Below the pieces are notes generated by a model. It did no database searches, was not told where the DNA came from, and saw only the letters and a program-made list of their open reading frames with translations. 60,596 bases of DNA from Vibrio anguillarum. GTDB taxonomy: Bacteria; Pseudomonadota; Gammaproteobacteria; Enterobacterales; Vibrionaceae. Position numbers and translations under genes: made by a program. The first letter of the stretch is position 1, and the number at the start of each line of letters is the position of its first letter. Shown here in pieces: positions 1 to 14,693 of the stretch. The stretch is from the NCBI RefSeq assembly GCF_001989995.2, contig NZ_JAHGUP010000050.1:1-60596 (forward strand), written 5' to 3'.

Positions 1-86
1 TATTAAATTATTTCGTCTTATCGATTTGACCTACTAATTGGCTGGCTAATTGGGCTTGAACCCTTACTGGCTGTGCCGTGTCAGTG
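1..86 (-). other. rRNA operon leader (start of rrn transcript)
   Basis: This stretch lies directly downstream, on the minus strand, of a strong rRNA-type promoter, so it is inferred to be the 5' leader of an rRNA operon whose 16S gene lies beyond the left edge. The order trkH-hemG-rrn matches that of gamma-proteobacteria such as E. coli. No mature rRNA sequence is present in the window. The assignment rests on the promoter and the synteny only. Confidence 0.6.
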
Positions 87-121
87 AGGCGGCATTATAG
101 AGATCGCCGTCACGTTGGCAA
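87..121 (-). promoter_or_regulatory. rRNA-type P1 promoter
   Basis: On the minus strand there is a -35 TTGCCA (116-121), a 16-bp spacer and a perfect -10 TATAAT (94-99). A GC-rich discriminator (GCCGCC) follows, the hallmark of stringently controlled stable-RNA promoters. Upstream (about 122-155) is an A/T-tract region resembling an UP element. It points away from hemG toward the left edge, consistent with an rRNA operon there. The TSS is expected near position 87. Confidence 0.75.
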
Positions 122-200
122 CCCCTTTTTGCTGTTTTTTTTAATTTTCTATTTGTTCGAACAGAAAAAAGCCAAAAGACGCTAAAAATCGACTTTTTAT

Positions 201-728
201 TTACAATTTTTTAAAGTTATCACTAAAAAGAGATACTTTTTGCCAGTTTGTGTACTCAACTTCTTTTGAGGTGTCAGTTTCACCGCCAGTCAATGACATG
301 ATGAAACGAATCATCACCTTATCGAAAAGGTGATAACGTGGATAGTAAAGAGCACCAGCGAAAACTCCGATTAGCTTGGGTTGCCATGCTGATTTACTGA
401 GAAACGTTTTAATATAGACACTTCCTTCTGGAGTATCTTTGCCCTGCGCTTCTTTTCTTGCAGTTAAGTTGACACAAAAGAACGCCGCTTTAGCGAGTGC
501 TAATTGCTCGGCATGTTTTTCTATAAATTGATAAAGCTTTTTATTTAAATGTCCGTAGCGAATAGAAGCACCAATTAAGACTCGATCGTAAAGAGCTAAA
601 TCAATATCCTCAATTTGATGTAAATCGGCAAGTTCGCAATCAAACTCAGAAAGTTCCTCTTTTATATAGTTAAGAATTTTCTTGGTTTGACCTTCACGGG
701 AAGAATAGAGAAAAAGAGCTTTTTGCAC
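201..728 (-). CDS. hemG: Menaquinone-dependent protoporphyrinogen IX dehydrogenase HemG
   Basis: HemG oxidises protoporphyrinogen IX to protoporphyrin IX in haem synthesis, using FMN and passing electrons to menaquinone/ubiquinone at the inner membrane. The 175-residue protein has a flavodoxin fold: the N-terminal FMN phosphate loop is LFLYSSREGQT (residues 5-15), followed by the conserved RVLIGASIRYGH segment around residue 50. Length matches the family (about 175-181). The start is a GTG at 728 with AAGGA six bases upstream. It lies 9 bp downstream of trkH on the same strand, so the two are probably co-transcribed. The E. coli order trkH-hemG-rrn is preserved. No clear terminator lies between hemG and the rrn promoter. 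Confidence 0.93.
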   Translation of the reverse strand: MQKALFLYSSREGQTKKILNYIKEELSEFDCELADLHQIEDIDLALYDRVLIGASIRYGHLNKKLYQFIEKHAEQLALAKAAFFCVNLTARKEAQGKDTPEGSVYIKTFLSKSAWQPKLIGVFAGALYYPRYHLFDKVMIRFIMSLTGGETDTSKEVEYTNWQKVSLFSDNFKKL

Positions 729-737
729 GGGATATCC

Positions 738-2195
738 TTAACTGCGCCAAAACGTAGGGGTAAGCAGTATTAATAGTGTAAAAATTTCTAAGCGACCAAA
801 GAGCATCGAAACAACCAATACCCATTTTGCACTGTCATTAACATCCGCAAAGTGTACGGAGACTTGACCCAATCCAGGCCCTAAGTTATTCAATGTTGCC
901 GCGACGGCAGAAAATGCACTCAGTTCATCCATTCCTGTTGCGATCAATGCCAACATACACACCACGAAGACCAGTGCGTACGCTGAGAAAAACCCCCAAA
1001 CCGCGTCAACCACTCGCTGTGAAAGAGCACTTCCGCCCACCTTAATCGTATACACGGCTCTTGGGTGGATAAGGCGTTTCATCTCACGAGCACCTTGTAA
1101 GGTAAGCAATAAGATACGGATCACTTTCATGCCACCGCCCGTAGAGCCAGCACACCCACCTATAAATGAAGAAAACAGCAATAATACAGGTAAGAATAAC
1201 GGCCAATCTGCAAAACCTGTTGTGGTAAAGCCTGCCGTCGTCGAAATGGATACCGTTTGAAATAGCGCCTGATCAAAAGCGTCATAAAAAGAGTCGTAAG
1301 AATGGTGTTTGAGTAAAATCGAAAAGCAAACCGCAAACAAAATGACTTGTATAAGAGCAAAAGCTCTAAACTCTGGATCTTTAAGGTAATATTTTGGATG
1401 AACACCACCTGTCGCAAACGCCGCGTAATGGAGCGTAAAATTACAGGCTGAAATGAGCAAAAAAACAACCGTAATTAAATTGATCGCATAACTGTCAAAA
1501 TACCCCATGCTTGCATCATGAGTCGAAAACCCACCAATAGCGATCGTAGAGAAGCTATGACAAATCGCATCAAATAGGGTCATCCCTGCTGCCCAAAAAG
1601 CAGTCGCGCAGGCAATCGTTAAGCTTAAATAGATGTACCAAAGTGCTTTAGCGGTTTCGGCGATTCTTGGAGTGACTTTAGTATCTTTGACCGGGCCTGG
1701 AATTTCTGCTCGATATAACTGCATTCCCCCAATTCCCAATACTGGCAAAATGGCCACCGCTAGAACGATGATCCCCATCCCACCAAACCATTGTAAAAAC
1801 TGCCGATAGAACAAAATCGCTTTAGGTAATTCATCTAACCCAACAATGACGGTTGCTCCGGTGGTGGTTAATGCTGAAAACGATTCAAAAAACGCATCCG
1901 TCACCGATACATTAGGGTTATCCGCTAACCAAAATGGTAATGAACCCGCACTACCGATAACCGTCCAAAACAGTACAACGATCAAAAAACCGTCTCTGGC
2001 TTTCAATTCATGTCGATAGCGGCGGTTTGGAAACCAAAAAAAACCGCCACACATCAACAATACAAAAAAGGTCGTGACAAAAGGTACACCTGCACCATCG
2101 CGGTACAGCAAAGCCACCAGCGCAGGGGCAAGCATAGAGACACTAAATAGCGCGAGCAAAAGCCCGACGATACGAATAATAGATCGAATTTGCAT
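738..2195 (-). CDS. trkH: Trk-type potassium uptake protein TrkH
   Basis: TrkH is the membrane channel subunit of the Trk potassium uptake system and works with the cytoplasmic NAD-binding regulator TrkA, which is not encoded here. At 485 residues it has the family length and many hydrophobic segments. Four pore-loop repeats are recognisable: TTTGAT in the first, IAIGGFST in the second, TTAGFTTTG in the third and LNNLGPGLG in the fourth. These carry the filter glycines. It starts with an ATG at 2195 preceded by only a weak purine-rich ribosome site. It follows yigZ by 30 bp and precedes hemG by 9 bp, so the three probably form one transcript. Confidence 0.95.
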   Translation of the reverse strand: MQIRSIIRIVGLLLALFSVSMLAPALVALLYRDGAGVPFVTTFFVLLMCGGFFWFPNRRYRHELKARDGFLIVVLFWTVIGSAGSLPFWLADNPNVSVTDAFFESFSALTTTGATVIVGLDELPKAILFYRQFLQWFGGMGIIVLAVAILPVLGIGGMQLYRAEIPGPVKDTKVTPRIAETAKALWYIYLSLTIACATAFWAAGMTLFDAICHSFSTIAIGGFSTHDASMGYFDSYAINLITVVFLLISACNFTLHYAAFATGGVHPKYYLKDPEFRAFALIQVILFAVCFSILLKHHSYDSFYDAFDQALFQTVSISTTAGFTTTGFADWPLFLPVLLLFSSFIGGCAGSTGGGMKVIRILLLTLQGAREMKRLIHPRAVYTIKVGGSALSQRVVDAVWGFFSAYALVFVVCMLALIATGMDELSAFSAVAATLNNLGPGLGQVSVHFADVNDSAKWVLVVSMLFGRLEIFTLLILLTPTFWRS

Positions 2196-2225
2196 TGCTT
2201 TTTCTGAAGCGAAGCTTCTGACTTC

Positions 2226-2849
2226 CTAATTATTTTTTATGGCGGTCACTACAGCTTTTGCACCGCTTTTATTAATGATAGTTTGAGTAAAGGCATCAAG
2301 ATGGCGCAATTCTATCTCAACAAGAAATTTAACCTGTTCTTTATAATCGGCTTCGACTTCTAATGCTTCATACTGCGCGATGATGGATTGAGCAATCGGC
2401 ACAAAACTGTAGTCTAACGTTAGGGATAATTTTGTGGTGATTTTTTTCTCAATAGTTTGAAGCTGCTTGAGTGCTTGTTGTACTCCGCCACCATAAGCTT
2501 TAACTAACCCACCAGTGCCAAGACGAATCCCACCATAATAACGAGTGACGACGGCCGTTAACTCCCCGACACTCGATCCGGCTAGCTGCGCCAATATCGG
2601 TTTGCCCGCCGTCCCTGATGGCTCACCATCATCACTAAAACCCCACAACATCGAATCTTCCGATCGTCCGGCAACAAAGCCCCAGCAGTTATGTCTGGCG
2701 TCGCTATGTTTTGTCTTTATTTGCGCAACGAAGGCTTTGGCAGCATCTACACTCGGAGTATGGGCCAAATAGGTAATAAAGAGGCTTTTTTTGATTTCCT
2801 CTTCAAATTGGGTGGGCAACGCTGGAATTAAATAAGGTTGTTCGTTCAT
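2226..2849 (-). CDS. yigZ: IMPACT-family protein YigZ
   Basis: The 207-residue protein belongs to the YigZ/IMPACT family, which has an N-terminal UPF0029 domain and a C-terminal ferredoxin-like domain. Its bacterial function is not firmly established; links to translation regulation come from the eukaryotic relative IMPACT. The signature stretch DDGEPSGTAGKPI near residues 73-85 and the following RYYGGIRLGTGGLVKAY motif identify the family. It is the first gene of the minus-strand yigZ-trkH-hemG cluster and is divergent from fadB, as in many gamma-proteobacteria (E. coli yigZ also sits beside trkH and fadB). Confidence 0.9.
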   Translation of the reverse strand: MNEQPYLIPALPTQFEEEIKKSLFITYLAHTPSVDAAKAFVAQIKTKHSDARHNCWGFVAGRSEDSMLWGFSDDGEPSGTAGKPILAQLAGSSVGELTAVVTRYYGGIRLGTGGLVKAYGGGVQQALKQLQTIEKKITTKLSLTLDYSFVPIAQSIIAQYEALEVEADYKEQVKFLVEIELRHLDAFTQTIINKSGAKAVVTAIKNN

Positions 2850-2989
2850 GTGAAATCATAGATCGAGCGGATGGCAAGAGTGTAACACGTGCACTTAAAA
2901 AAGCAGCGCTGATCTCCATTCGCACTCAATGTTAAACAGTTGTTTAAAAAATGTATTGAAATTAAACAATCCTCAGGTCAAACTAAACC

Positions 2990-3006
2990 GACTGGTCAAA
3001 CCAGAA
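2990..3006. promoter_or_regulatory. Probable FadR operator of fadBA
   Basis: The 17-bp site centred near 2998 contains the inverted repeat CTGGTC-aa-ACCAG, close to the known FadR consensus with CTGGTC/GACCAG half sites. It lies 62 bp before the fadB start, where acyl-CoA-responsive FadR represses fadBA in E. coli and Vibrio. This is a motif match plus context, not a tested site. Confidence 0.6.
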
Positions 3007-3067
3007 CCATTAATACAACAAAAACTCTCACACACGATCTTAAGGTTGTATGTCACGGAGATAGACA

Positions 3068-6429
<3,362 letters not shown>

Positions 6430-6463
6430 CCATTCTGTTTTTCTTCTCACTGAAGAGTCTTTT

Positions 6464-6486
6464 AAGAGCCAGCACTGCTGGCTCTT
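6464..6486. terminator. Bidirectional terminator between fadA and punR
   Basis: A near-perfect hairpin (AAGAGCCAGCA / TGCTGGCTCTT) lies between the convergent ends of fadA and punR. There are short T-rich flanks on both sides. Confidence 0.75.
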
Positions 6487-6495
6487 CTTATTAGG

Positions 6496-7401
6496 TTATT
6501 TAGCTTGAAGCCAATCACGATAAAGTTGATCGCTACTGCCCAGATAATTTACCATCCACTCGATCAATTTATGATTATCATCTTTGCGCCATACTAAACA
6601 GCATTGACTAAGCAGTTTATCAACGGTGAGAACCCGTTCAACCAACCCACCATCAACAATCAAAGGTTGTGCAATGTGTCTTGGCATGTAGCCCACACCG
6701 ACTTCATTTTTTAAGCATTCAATCGCACTATACCAATTCGGTAAAAGTAAGCGCCGTTGCTGCGGGTAGTGATCCGTATGTCGCTTGGGTAATACACTTG
6801 ACGTGTCATCCAAACAAATCGCCGGGAACTGACTGACAAAATCTTCGTTTAAATAGGGCTCTTGAGCACAAGGGTGATGAGGAGACATTACAAATGCCCA
6901 ATCCAACACACCCATGTCACGCACTTCAAAATCACCACCGACAGGAATCGCAGAGGTTGCACCAATCACAATGTCAGCTCGACCTTGCGCAATAGCTTCC
7001 CATGAGCCATTAAACACTTCCATGTTGATTTGCAGCTCAGCAAACTCAAATGTGCGATAAAAATCTTCCACCAGCGGTTTCATTTTGTCGAGTTTGACCA
7101 CGTTATCAAGCGTCAATTTCAGCGTTTTCTGCCAACCATGCGCCGCGCGTTTAGTTTGTGAACGAATCTCTTCCATTTGCCTAAGCAACTGGCGAGCCTC
7201 CACCATAAACAGCTCACCAGCGGGCGTCAGTTCGACCTTTCTAGGTAAACGGCGAAACAGCAGCACATCCAAATCTTGTTCGACTTGGCGAACGCCGTAG
7301 CTGATCGCTGACGGCACTTTATGCAAAACTTCCGCAGCGGCGGTAAAACTACCCAACCGTGCGACAGTATCAAGCATTTCTAATGAGGATTTAGAAAACA
7401 T
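6496..7401 (-). CDS. punR: LysR-type regulator PunR
   Basis: This 301-residue LysR-family regulator closely resembles E. coli PunR (YdhB), the activator of the purine nucleoside transporter gene punC. It has an N-terminal winged helix-turn-helix (about residues 1-60, with GSFTAAAEVLHKVPSAISYGVRQVE) and an effector domain containing the shared VFNGSWEAIAQGRADIVIGAT and IPVGG segments. It is divergently arranged with punC over a 148-bp AT-rich intergenic region, the classical LysR regulator-target layout. The assignment rests on remembered similarity to YdhB and this paired context. Confidence 0.85.
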   Translation of the reverse strand: MFSKSSLEMLDTVARLGSFTAAAEVLHKVPSAISYGVRQVEQDLDVLLFRRLPRKVELTPAGELFMVEARQLLRQMEEIRSQTKRAAHGWQKTLKLTLDNVVKLDKMKPLVEDFYRTFEFAELQINMEVFNGSWEAIAQGRADIVIGATSAIPVGGDFEVRDMGVLDWAFVMSPHHPCAQEPYLNEDFVSQFPAICLDDTSSVLPKRHTDHYPQQRRLLLPNWYSAIECLKNEVGVGYMPRHIAQPLIVDGGLVERVLTVDKLLSQCCLVWRKDDNHKLIEWMVNYLGSSDQLYRDWLQAK

Positions 7402-7549
7402 AAGCCTTCAATTTTTTTGATGAATAACCAACAAATTTAGCGTTTCATTTAATATTAAACGAAAAATAGAATAGATGAGTAGATAAATTAAGGTTGGCAT
7501 AGATTAATGCTGGCCAAATATTGATTAATTTTTTTGAATGGTAATAAAA

Positions 7550-8755
7550 ATGAAAGCATCAAAATTACAGTTGCTGTACTTAGCCGCGCTCTCTATGCTT
7601 GGCTTCATTGCCACAGACATGTACCTCCCTGCCTTTAAAGCGATGGAAATGGACTTTGCCACAGGGCCAGAGCAAATAGCCTTGTCTCTCACCGTTTTTC
7701 TGGTCGGTATGGCATTAGGTCAACTGGTGTGGGGCTTAGCTTCCGATAAATATGGTCACCGTAACACTTTAGCGGCTGGCCTAGTTCTCTTCACGTTGGC
7801 ATCATTTGGTTTAGCTTTTAGCGAGCAGGTGTGGCAATTATTAGCGTTGCGCTTTGTGCAAGCTTTAGGGGTGTGTGCTCCCGCAGTGATCTGGCAAGCA
7901 ATGGTAATTCAACGCTACCCAGCTAAAACAAGCCAGCAAATATTCGCCACCATCATGCCTTTGGTCGCGCTTTCACCCGCGCTTGCACCTCAATTAGGCG
8001 TCTTACTGGCCGATAACTTTGGTTGGCACAGTATTTTTGTGACATTGACATTAATGGGTGTTGCGCTTGTAGCCTGTACTTTTGCTCAAAAAAATGAACA
8101 ATCACAACCCAAACAAACCTCAATTAAGCAAGATATCAAAGCTCTGCTCAGCACTAAAACCTACTTGGGTAATGTGATGATGTTTGCTTGCGCTTCTGCG
8201 GCCTTCTTTGCTTACTTGACTGGGATGCCAGAGATTATGGCACGCCTTGGTTATGCCGCTAAAGATATCGGTTTGAGTTTCATTCCTCAAACGATCGCTT
8301 TCATGGTTGGTGGCTACTTAGGTAAGGTGGGAGTGAATAAATTTGGTGACGAAAAAGTGCTCAAGCAGTTGATTGGCCTCTTCAGCGTTGCCACTTTATT
8401 AGTATTCATTGCATCACAGTGGCAACTGACCTCAATTTGGCCAATTTTGGCACCGTTTTGCTTAATAGCAGTTGCCAACGGAGCGCTTTACCCTATCGTG
8501 GTGAACCGCGCACTATCGAGTGCCAAACAAAGCCCAGCCACTGCAGCGGGTTTACAAAATAGCTTACAAATCTGCGTTAGTAGTTTAGCCAGCGCATTGG
8601 TCGCAACGTTGGCCAGCCAAGCACAAATGGTGACGGGTATTGCAATTATGATTTGTATGGGCGGGCTATGGATTGGTTATATCGTCTCGAACCGCGAACT
8701 TTCTCAACACTTCACCGCACCAGATAATGCACGCGTAGTCAGCGATGAAGAGTAA
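7550..8755 (+). CDS. punC: MFS purine nucleoside transporter PunC
   Basis: This is a 12-TM major facilitator transporter of the Bcr/CflA (DHA1) group, best matching E. coli PunC (YdhC), which imports purine nucleosides. Diagnostic stretches are FIATDMYLPAF in TM1, the motif-A loop GLASDKYGHRN and VGVC/PAVIWQA-like TM4 residues. I start it at the ATG at 7550 because the N-terminus (MKASKLQLL) then aligns residue for residue with YdhC. An upstream in-frame ATG at 7538 would add four residues and also lacks a good ribosome site. It is divergent from punR. Length is 401 residues from this start. Confidence 0.85.
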   Translation: MKASKLQLLYLAALSMLGFIATDMYLPAFKAMEMDFATGPEQIALSLTVFLVGMALGQLVWGLASDKYGHRNTLAAGLVLFTLASFGLAFSEQVWQLLALRFVQALGVCAPAVIWQAMVIQRYPAKTSQQIFATIMPLVALSPALAPQLGVLLADNFGWHSIFVTLTLMGVALVACTFAQKNEQSQPKQTSIKQDIKALLSTKTYLGNVMMFACASAAFFAYLTGMPEIMARLGYAAKDIGLSFIPQTIAFMVGGYLGKVGVNKFGDEKVLKQLIGLFSVATLLVFIASQWQLTSIWPILAPFCLIAVANGALYPIVVNRALSSAKQSPATAAGLQNSLQICVSSLASALVATLASQAQMVTGIAIMICMGGLWIGYIVSNRELSQHFTAPDNARVVSDEE

Positions 8756-8775
8756 GTCTTTTAATAAGAACTGAT

Positions 8776-8804
8776 AAAAAGCCGCTCATTATGAGCGGCT
8801 TTTT
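8776..8804. terminator. Bidirectional terminator punC/glmU
   Basis: A hairpin AAGCCGCTC-attat-GAGCGGCTT is flanked by A and T runs on both sides. It serves the convergent punC and glmU transcripts. Confidence 0.9.
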
Positions 8805-8817
8805 AATCGTTCATTTG

Positions 8818-10179
8818 TTAGCTACGCTTAACAGGACGCTTCCAACCATTGATTTTGCGCTCTTTCGCGCGAGTGATGACTAACTCACCTTCAGCAACGT
8901 TACTGCTTAGCGTAGTGCCAGCACCAATCGTTGCACCATTGGCGATCGTTACAGGAGCAATCAACTGGCTGTCTGAACCGACAAACACATCATCACCAAT
9001 TGTGGTTTTGAATTTATTGACACCATCGTAATTACAAGTGATAACGCCAGCTCCGACATTAACACGCTGGCCAATTTCAGCATCACCAAGATAAGTTAAG
9101 TGATTGGCTTTTGAACCTTCACCCAAACGAGTATTTTTTACTTCTACGAAATTACCCACGTGCGCATCATTACGCAGTTCAGCACCAGGACGTAAACGGG
9201 TAAAAGGCCCAACGGTACAGTTTTCTGCAACGGTTGCCCCTTCAATGACGCTGTATGGGCGGATCACTGTGTTATCATCAATTTCGCAATCTTTAAGCAC
9301 ACAACCCATGCCGATAATCACGTTATCACCCAAAGAGACATTTCCTTCGATGATGACGTTAGCATCAATCTCAACATCCATCCCACACTGTAATTCACCA
9401 CGCAGATCAAAACGCGTAGGATCACGTAGCATCACACCTTGTTCTAATAGCTTTTTCGCTTGTGTTGCTTGATAAGCACGCTCTAAACGAGCCAGTTGAG
9501 CGCGATCATTTACTCCTTCCACTTCAATAGAGCTGGCAGGATGAACAGCCTCAACTGCGCGGCCTTCATTGTGCGCGGCAGCGATAACATCTGTCAGATA
9601 ATATTCGCCTTGTGCGTTCTCATTACTTAAGCCTGACAACCAGCGCTTGAGATCGCGCCCCGTTGCCACCATCACGCCCGTATTGATCTCTTTAATTAAC
9701 TTTTGCTCATCAGTGGCATCTTTTTGTTCAACAATTGCCACCACAGGGCCATGCTTACGCACGATACGGCCATAACCGGTTGGGTTATCCAGTACCACTG
9801 TCAGCAAGGCTATTCCATCATTAGGCTGTGCATCTAACAAGCTTTCCACGGTTTCTTCCGAGATCAATGGAACATCACCGTACAACACGAGGATCTTCTC
9901 ATCGTCTTGGAAATGAGGCGAGGCTTGATCAACGGCATGGCCAGTTCCTAATTGATCCGCTTGCAGCACCCAGTTAACCGACTCTTCGGCAAGCGCTTGC
10001 TGCATTTGCTCACCACCATGACCATAAACCAAGTGGATATTTTGGGCACCTAAGCTATTGCACGTATCAATTACGTGTTTCACCATTGGCTTACCCGCCA
10101 GTGTGTGCAGCACTTTAGGCATATTAGAATACATTCGAGTACCTTTACCTGCTGCGAGGATCACTGCGCTAAATTTCAT
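8818..10179 (-). CDS. glmU: Bifunctional GlmU (GlcNAc-1-P uridyltransferase / GlcN-1-P acetyltransferase)
   Basis: GlmU makes UDP-GlcNAc for peptidoglycan and LPS. The C-terminal left-handed beta-helix domain acetylates GlcN-1-P with acetyl-CoA, and the N-terminal pyrophosphorylase domain transfers UMP from UTP. The nucleotide-binding [18 protein letters not shown] lies at residues 8-25. Hexapeptide repeats run from about residue 250, with the acetyltransferase segment [10 protein letters not shown] near 386. I use the ATG at 10179 (453 residues, the usual length). A longer in-frame reading from 10215 adds 12 residues with no family match. It lies downstream of the atp operon but after a terminator. 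Confidence 0.96.
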   Translation of the reverse strand: MKFSAVILAAGKGTRMYSNMPKVLHTLAGKPMVKHVIDTCNSLGAQNIHLVYGHGGEQMQQALAEESVNWVLQADQLGTGHAVDQASPHFQDDEKILVLYGDVPLISEETVESLLDAQPNDGIALLTVVLDNPTGYGRIVRKHGPVVAIVEQKDATDEQKLIKEINTGVMVATGRDLKRWLSGLSNENAQGEYYLTDVIAAAHNEGRAVEAVHPASSIEVEGVNDRAQLARLERAYQATQAKKLLEQGVMLRDPTRFDLRGELQCGMDVEIDANVIIEGNVSLGDNVIIGMGCVLKDCEIDDNTVIRPYSVIEGATVAENCTVGPFTRLRPGAELRNDAHVGNFVEVKNTRLGEGSKANHLTYLGDAEIGQRVNVGAGVITCNYDGVNKFKTTIGDDVFVGSDSQLIAPVTIANGATIGAGTTLSSNVAEGELVITRAKERKINGWKRPVKRS

Positions 10180-10275
10180 TGACAACCTATTGACGTTAAA
10201 AAAGTTAAGCCGCATTTTAGCGGTAATTAAAGAGATAGTTAATTTAACTAAATAATTTTCTGTTAAAAAATAAGC

Positions 10276-10303
10276 AAAAAGGCGACCTATAGGTCGCCTT
10301 TTT
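10276..10303 (-). terminator. Terminator of the atp operon
   Basis: A perfect hairpin GGCGACC-tata-GGTCGCC with a T run lies just after atpC on the minus strand. A-rich flank on the other side makes it potentially bidirectional. Confidence 0.9.
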
Positions 10304-10329
10304 ACATCACGTCTTAATTATAAAACACA

Positions 10330-10752
10330 TTAACGACGTTTTTTGGTCAGCTCGATAACTCGTAACTGAGCCATGGCTTTAGCCAGTTCACTGGCCGCTT
10401 GTGCGAAGTTCATATCGCCATGCTGATTTGAAATATTCTCTTCAGCTTTGCGTTTGGCTTCTTCTGCCTTAGCTGCGTCTAGTTCTTCACCACGAATTGC
10501 CGTATCAGCCAGTACTGTAGCAGTACCCGGTTGCACTTCGACAATACCACCCGAAACATAAATAATTTCTTCGTGGCCGTGTAGCTTAACGATACGCACC
10601 ATACCAGGCTTAATAGCGGTCAGCAGCGGTGTGTGACCATGGAAAATTCCCAGTTCACCTTCGCTACCGGTCACCTGAAACGTTTCGACTTGGCCAGAGA
10701 AGATTTTCTTCTCTGCACTGACGACGTCTAGGTGAAAGGTTATTGCTGCCAT
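10330..10752 (-). CDS. atpC: ATP synthase epsilon subunit AtpC
   Basis: AtpC is the epsilon subunit of the F1 central stalk, which couples rotation and inhibits ATP hydrolysis. The 140-residue protein has an N-terminal beta-sandwich (residues 1-85, with [19 protein letters not shown]) and a C-terminal two-helix hairpin rich in Ala, Glu and Lys. It is the last gene of the nine-gene operon, 18 bp after atpD, followed by the terminator at 10276-10303. Confidence 0.97.
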   Translation of the reverse strand: MAAITFHLDVVSAEKKIFSGQVETFQVTGSEGELGIFHGHTPLLTAIKPGMVRIVKLHGHEEIIYVSGGIVEVQPGTATVLADTAIRGEELDAAKAEEAKRKAEENISNQHGDMNFAQAASELAKAMAQLRVIELTKKRR

Positions 10753-10770
10753 ATCGCCTCCTAGTTATCC

Positions 10771-12198
<1,428 letters not shown>

Positions 12199-12208
12199 TT
12201 ACCTAAGC

Positions 12209-13075
12209 TTAAACCGCTGCTGCACCAGAAACGATTTCCGATAGTTCTTGTGTAATCGCCGCCTGACGGGCTTTGTTATACACAAGCTGTAAATCATCAA
12301 TCAAGTTGCTTGCGTTATCGGTAGCTGCTTTCATCGCAATCATTCGAGCAGCTTGCTCACAAGCAAGATTCTCAACCACACCCTGATAAACCTGAGACTC
12401 TACATAACGCAGCAATAGTGCATCGAGTAGAGGCTTTGGTTCAGGCTCATAGATGTAATCCCAAGAATGTTCGCGTTTCATCTCTTCGCTATTCGATCTA
12501 GGCAAAGGTAGTAATTGATCGATCGTTGGTTCTTGAACCATAGTATTCACAAATTTGTTGAACACTACGTATAGGCGATCCAACTCACCTGCATCATATT
12601 TCTTCAGCATAACACCAACGGAACCGATCAAATCTTCCAAGGTTGGGCTATCGCCCAAACCAGAGACTTGAGCAGCGACTTTAGCGCCACTGTTTCTAAA
12701 GAAAGCCGTTGCCTTTGAGCCCACAATTGCCAGCTCAACCTCAGCACCTTTCTCCGACCAATCTTTCATGTCATGTAGAGCTTTTTTGAACAAGTTCACG
12801 TTCAAACCACCACACAAACCACGGTCTGTTGAAATAATGATGTAACCAACACGTTTGGCTTCGCGCTCTTCTAGATAAGGATGACGATATTCTAGATTTG
12901 CACTCGCCACATGACCGATCACTTTACGCATTGTTTCAGCGTATGGACGAGAAGCTTCCATGCCGTCTTGCGAACGACGCATTTTTGAAGCTGCTACCAT
13001 TTCCATCGCTTTCGTAATTTTCTGCGTGCTTTTAACACTACCGATTTTATTACGTATCTCTTTTGCGCCGGCCAT
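12209..13075 (-). CDS. atpG: ATP synthase gamma subunit AtpG
   Basis: AtpG is the rotary shaft of F1. The 288-residue protein has the characteristic N-terminal helix ([20 protein letters not shown], residues 2-21) and C-terminal helix ([20 protein letters not shown]) that form the coiled coil inside the alpha3-beta3 ring. The [11 protein letters not shown] motif lies near residue 80. Length matches the family. It lies 34 bp upstream of atpD and 63 bp downstream of atpA. Confidence 0.97.
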   Translation of the reverse strand: MAGAKEIRNKIGSVKSTQKITKAMEMVAASKMRRSQDGMEASRPYAETMRKVIGHVASANLEYRHPYLEEREAKRVGYIIISTDRGLCGGLNVNLFKKALHDMKDWSEKGAEVELAIVGSKATAFFRNSGAKVAAQVSGLGDSPTLEDLIGSVGVMLKKYDAGELDRLYVVFNKFVNTMVQEPTIDQLLPLPRSNSEEMKREHSWDYIYEPEPKPLLDALLLRYVESQVYQGVVENLACEQAARMIAMKAATDNASNLIDDLQLVYNKARQAAITQELSEIVSGAAAV

Positions 13076-13138
13076 CGTTTTACTCTCTTTTAAGGTAATC
13101 CGTTATTGGTCAGTGGTGACCCTAGGGTCACCCACCAA

Positions 13139-14680
13139 TTACCAGGTCTGGGTTGCCTTGAAATCGTCAACCAGTTTCTTGAACTGAGCTTCGATTTCAT
13201 CGTTATAAGCACCCGATTTGTCGATATCTTTTACAAGATCAACATATTGACCACGAGCATACGACAGTAGAGCAGATTCAAAATCAGCCAGTTTATTCAA
13301 CGCAACATCATTTAAATAACCACGCTCTGCCGCAAAGATAACCAACGCTTGGTCAAACACAGACATCGGAGCATATTGTTTCTGCTTCATCAGCTCTGTT
13401 ACTTTCTGACCATGGTTTAGCTGTCTCTTCGTCGCTTCATCAAGATCTGACGAGAACTGAGCAAATGCAGCAAGTTCACGGTACTGTGCAAGCGCGGTAC
13501 GGATACCACCTGACAGTTTCTTGATGATTTTCGTCTGAGCGGCACCACCTACACGAGATACTGAAATACCAGGGTCAACGGCTGGGCGAACACCCGCGTT
13601 GAATAGTTCAGTTTGTAGGAAGATCTGACCATCGGTAATCGAGATTACGTTAGTCGGTACGAATGCTGAAACGTCACCCGCTTGTGTTTCAATGATAGGT
13701 AGAGCGGTTAAAGAACCGGTTTTACCTTTCACTTCACCCTTAGTGAAACGTTCTACATACTCTTCGCTAACACGAGCAGCACGCTCAAGTAGACGAGAGT
13801 GGAGATAGAAAACGTCACCTGGGAATGCTTCACGGCCTGGTGGGCGTTTGAGTAGTAGTGAGATCTGACGGTAAGCAACCGCTTGTTTAGATAAGTCATC
13901 ATAAACAATCAGTGCATCTTCACCGCGATCGCGGAAGTATTCACCCATTGCACAACCTGCATATGGCGCAAGGTATTGCAATGCCGCGGATTCAGAAGCC
14001 GATGCAACAACCACAACTGTGTTTGCAAGCGCGCCGTGCTCTTCTAATTTGCGTACTACGTTAGCGATAGTTGAGGCTTTTTGGCCAATCGCAACATAGA
14101 TAGAGTAAATACCTGAATCTTTTTGGTTAATAATTGCGTCGATCGCCATTGCTGTTTTACCAGTTTGACGGTCACCGATGATAAGTTCACGTTGGCCACG
14201 ACCGATTGGGATCATAGAGTCAACTGACTTATAGCCGGTTTGTACTGGTTGATCGACTGATTTACGGTCGATTACACCAGGTGCAATCATTTCAACAGGT
14301 GAAGACAATTTCGCTTCGATAGGACCTTTACCATCGATAGGCTGACCGAGTGTATTCACTACGCGACCTAACAATTCAGGACCAACTGGCACTTCAAGAA
14401 TACGACCAGAACCTGTTACTTTCATGCCTTCCTTAAGGTCAGCATATGGGCCCATGACAACCGCACCAACCGAGTCACGCTCAAGGTTAAGTGCAAGTGC
14501 ATAACGGCCACTCGGTAATTCAATCATTTCACCTTGCATCACGTCCGCTAGGCCGTGAATGCGAATGATACCATCGCTTACCGATACGATAGTACCTTCA
14601 TTGCGAGCTTCACTAACAACGTCGAAAGATTCGATACGTTGTTTAATTAGATCGCTAATTTCCGTGGAATTAAGTTGCAT
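13139..14680 (-). CDS. atpA: ATP synthase F1 alpha subunit AtpA
   Basis: AtpA is the non-catalytic nucleotide-binding alpha subunit. The P-loop GDRQTGKT lies near 169-176, and the arginine-finger region [11 protein letters not shown] lies near 371. Starting at the ATG at 14680 gives [17 protein letters not shown] and 513 residues, the E. coli length. An in-frame upstream start at 14710 would overlap atpH and has no family support. It follows atpH by 13 bp. Confidence 0.98.
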   Translation of the reverse strand: MQLNSTEISDLIKQRIESFDVVSEARNEGTIVSVSDGIIRIHGLADVMQGEMIELPSGRYALALNLERDSVGAVVMGPYADLKEGMKVTGSGRILEVPVGPELLGRVVNTLGQPIDGKGPIEAKLSSPVEMIAPGVIDRKSVDQPVQTGYKSVDSMIPIGRGQRELIIGDRQTGKTAMAIDAIINQKDSGIYSIYVAIGQKASTIANVVRKLEEHGALANTVVVVASASESAALQYLAPYAGCAMGEYFRDRGEDALIVYDDLSKQAVAYRQISLLLKRPPGREAFPGDVFYLHSRLLERAARVSEEYVERFTKGEVKGKTGSLTALPIIETQAGDVSAFVPTNVISITDGQIFLQTELFNAGVRPAVDPGISVSRVGGAAQTKIIKKLSGGIRTALAQYRELAAFAQFSSDLDEATKRQLNHGQKVTELMKQKQYAPMSVFDQALVIFAAERGYLNDVALNKLADFESALLSYARGQYVDLVKDIDKSGAYNDEIEAQFKKLVDDFKATQTW

Positions 14681-14693
14681 GCTCCAATCCCCA

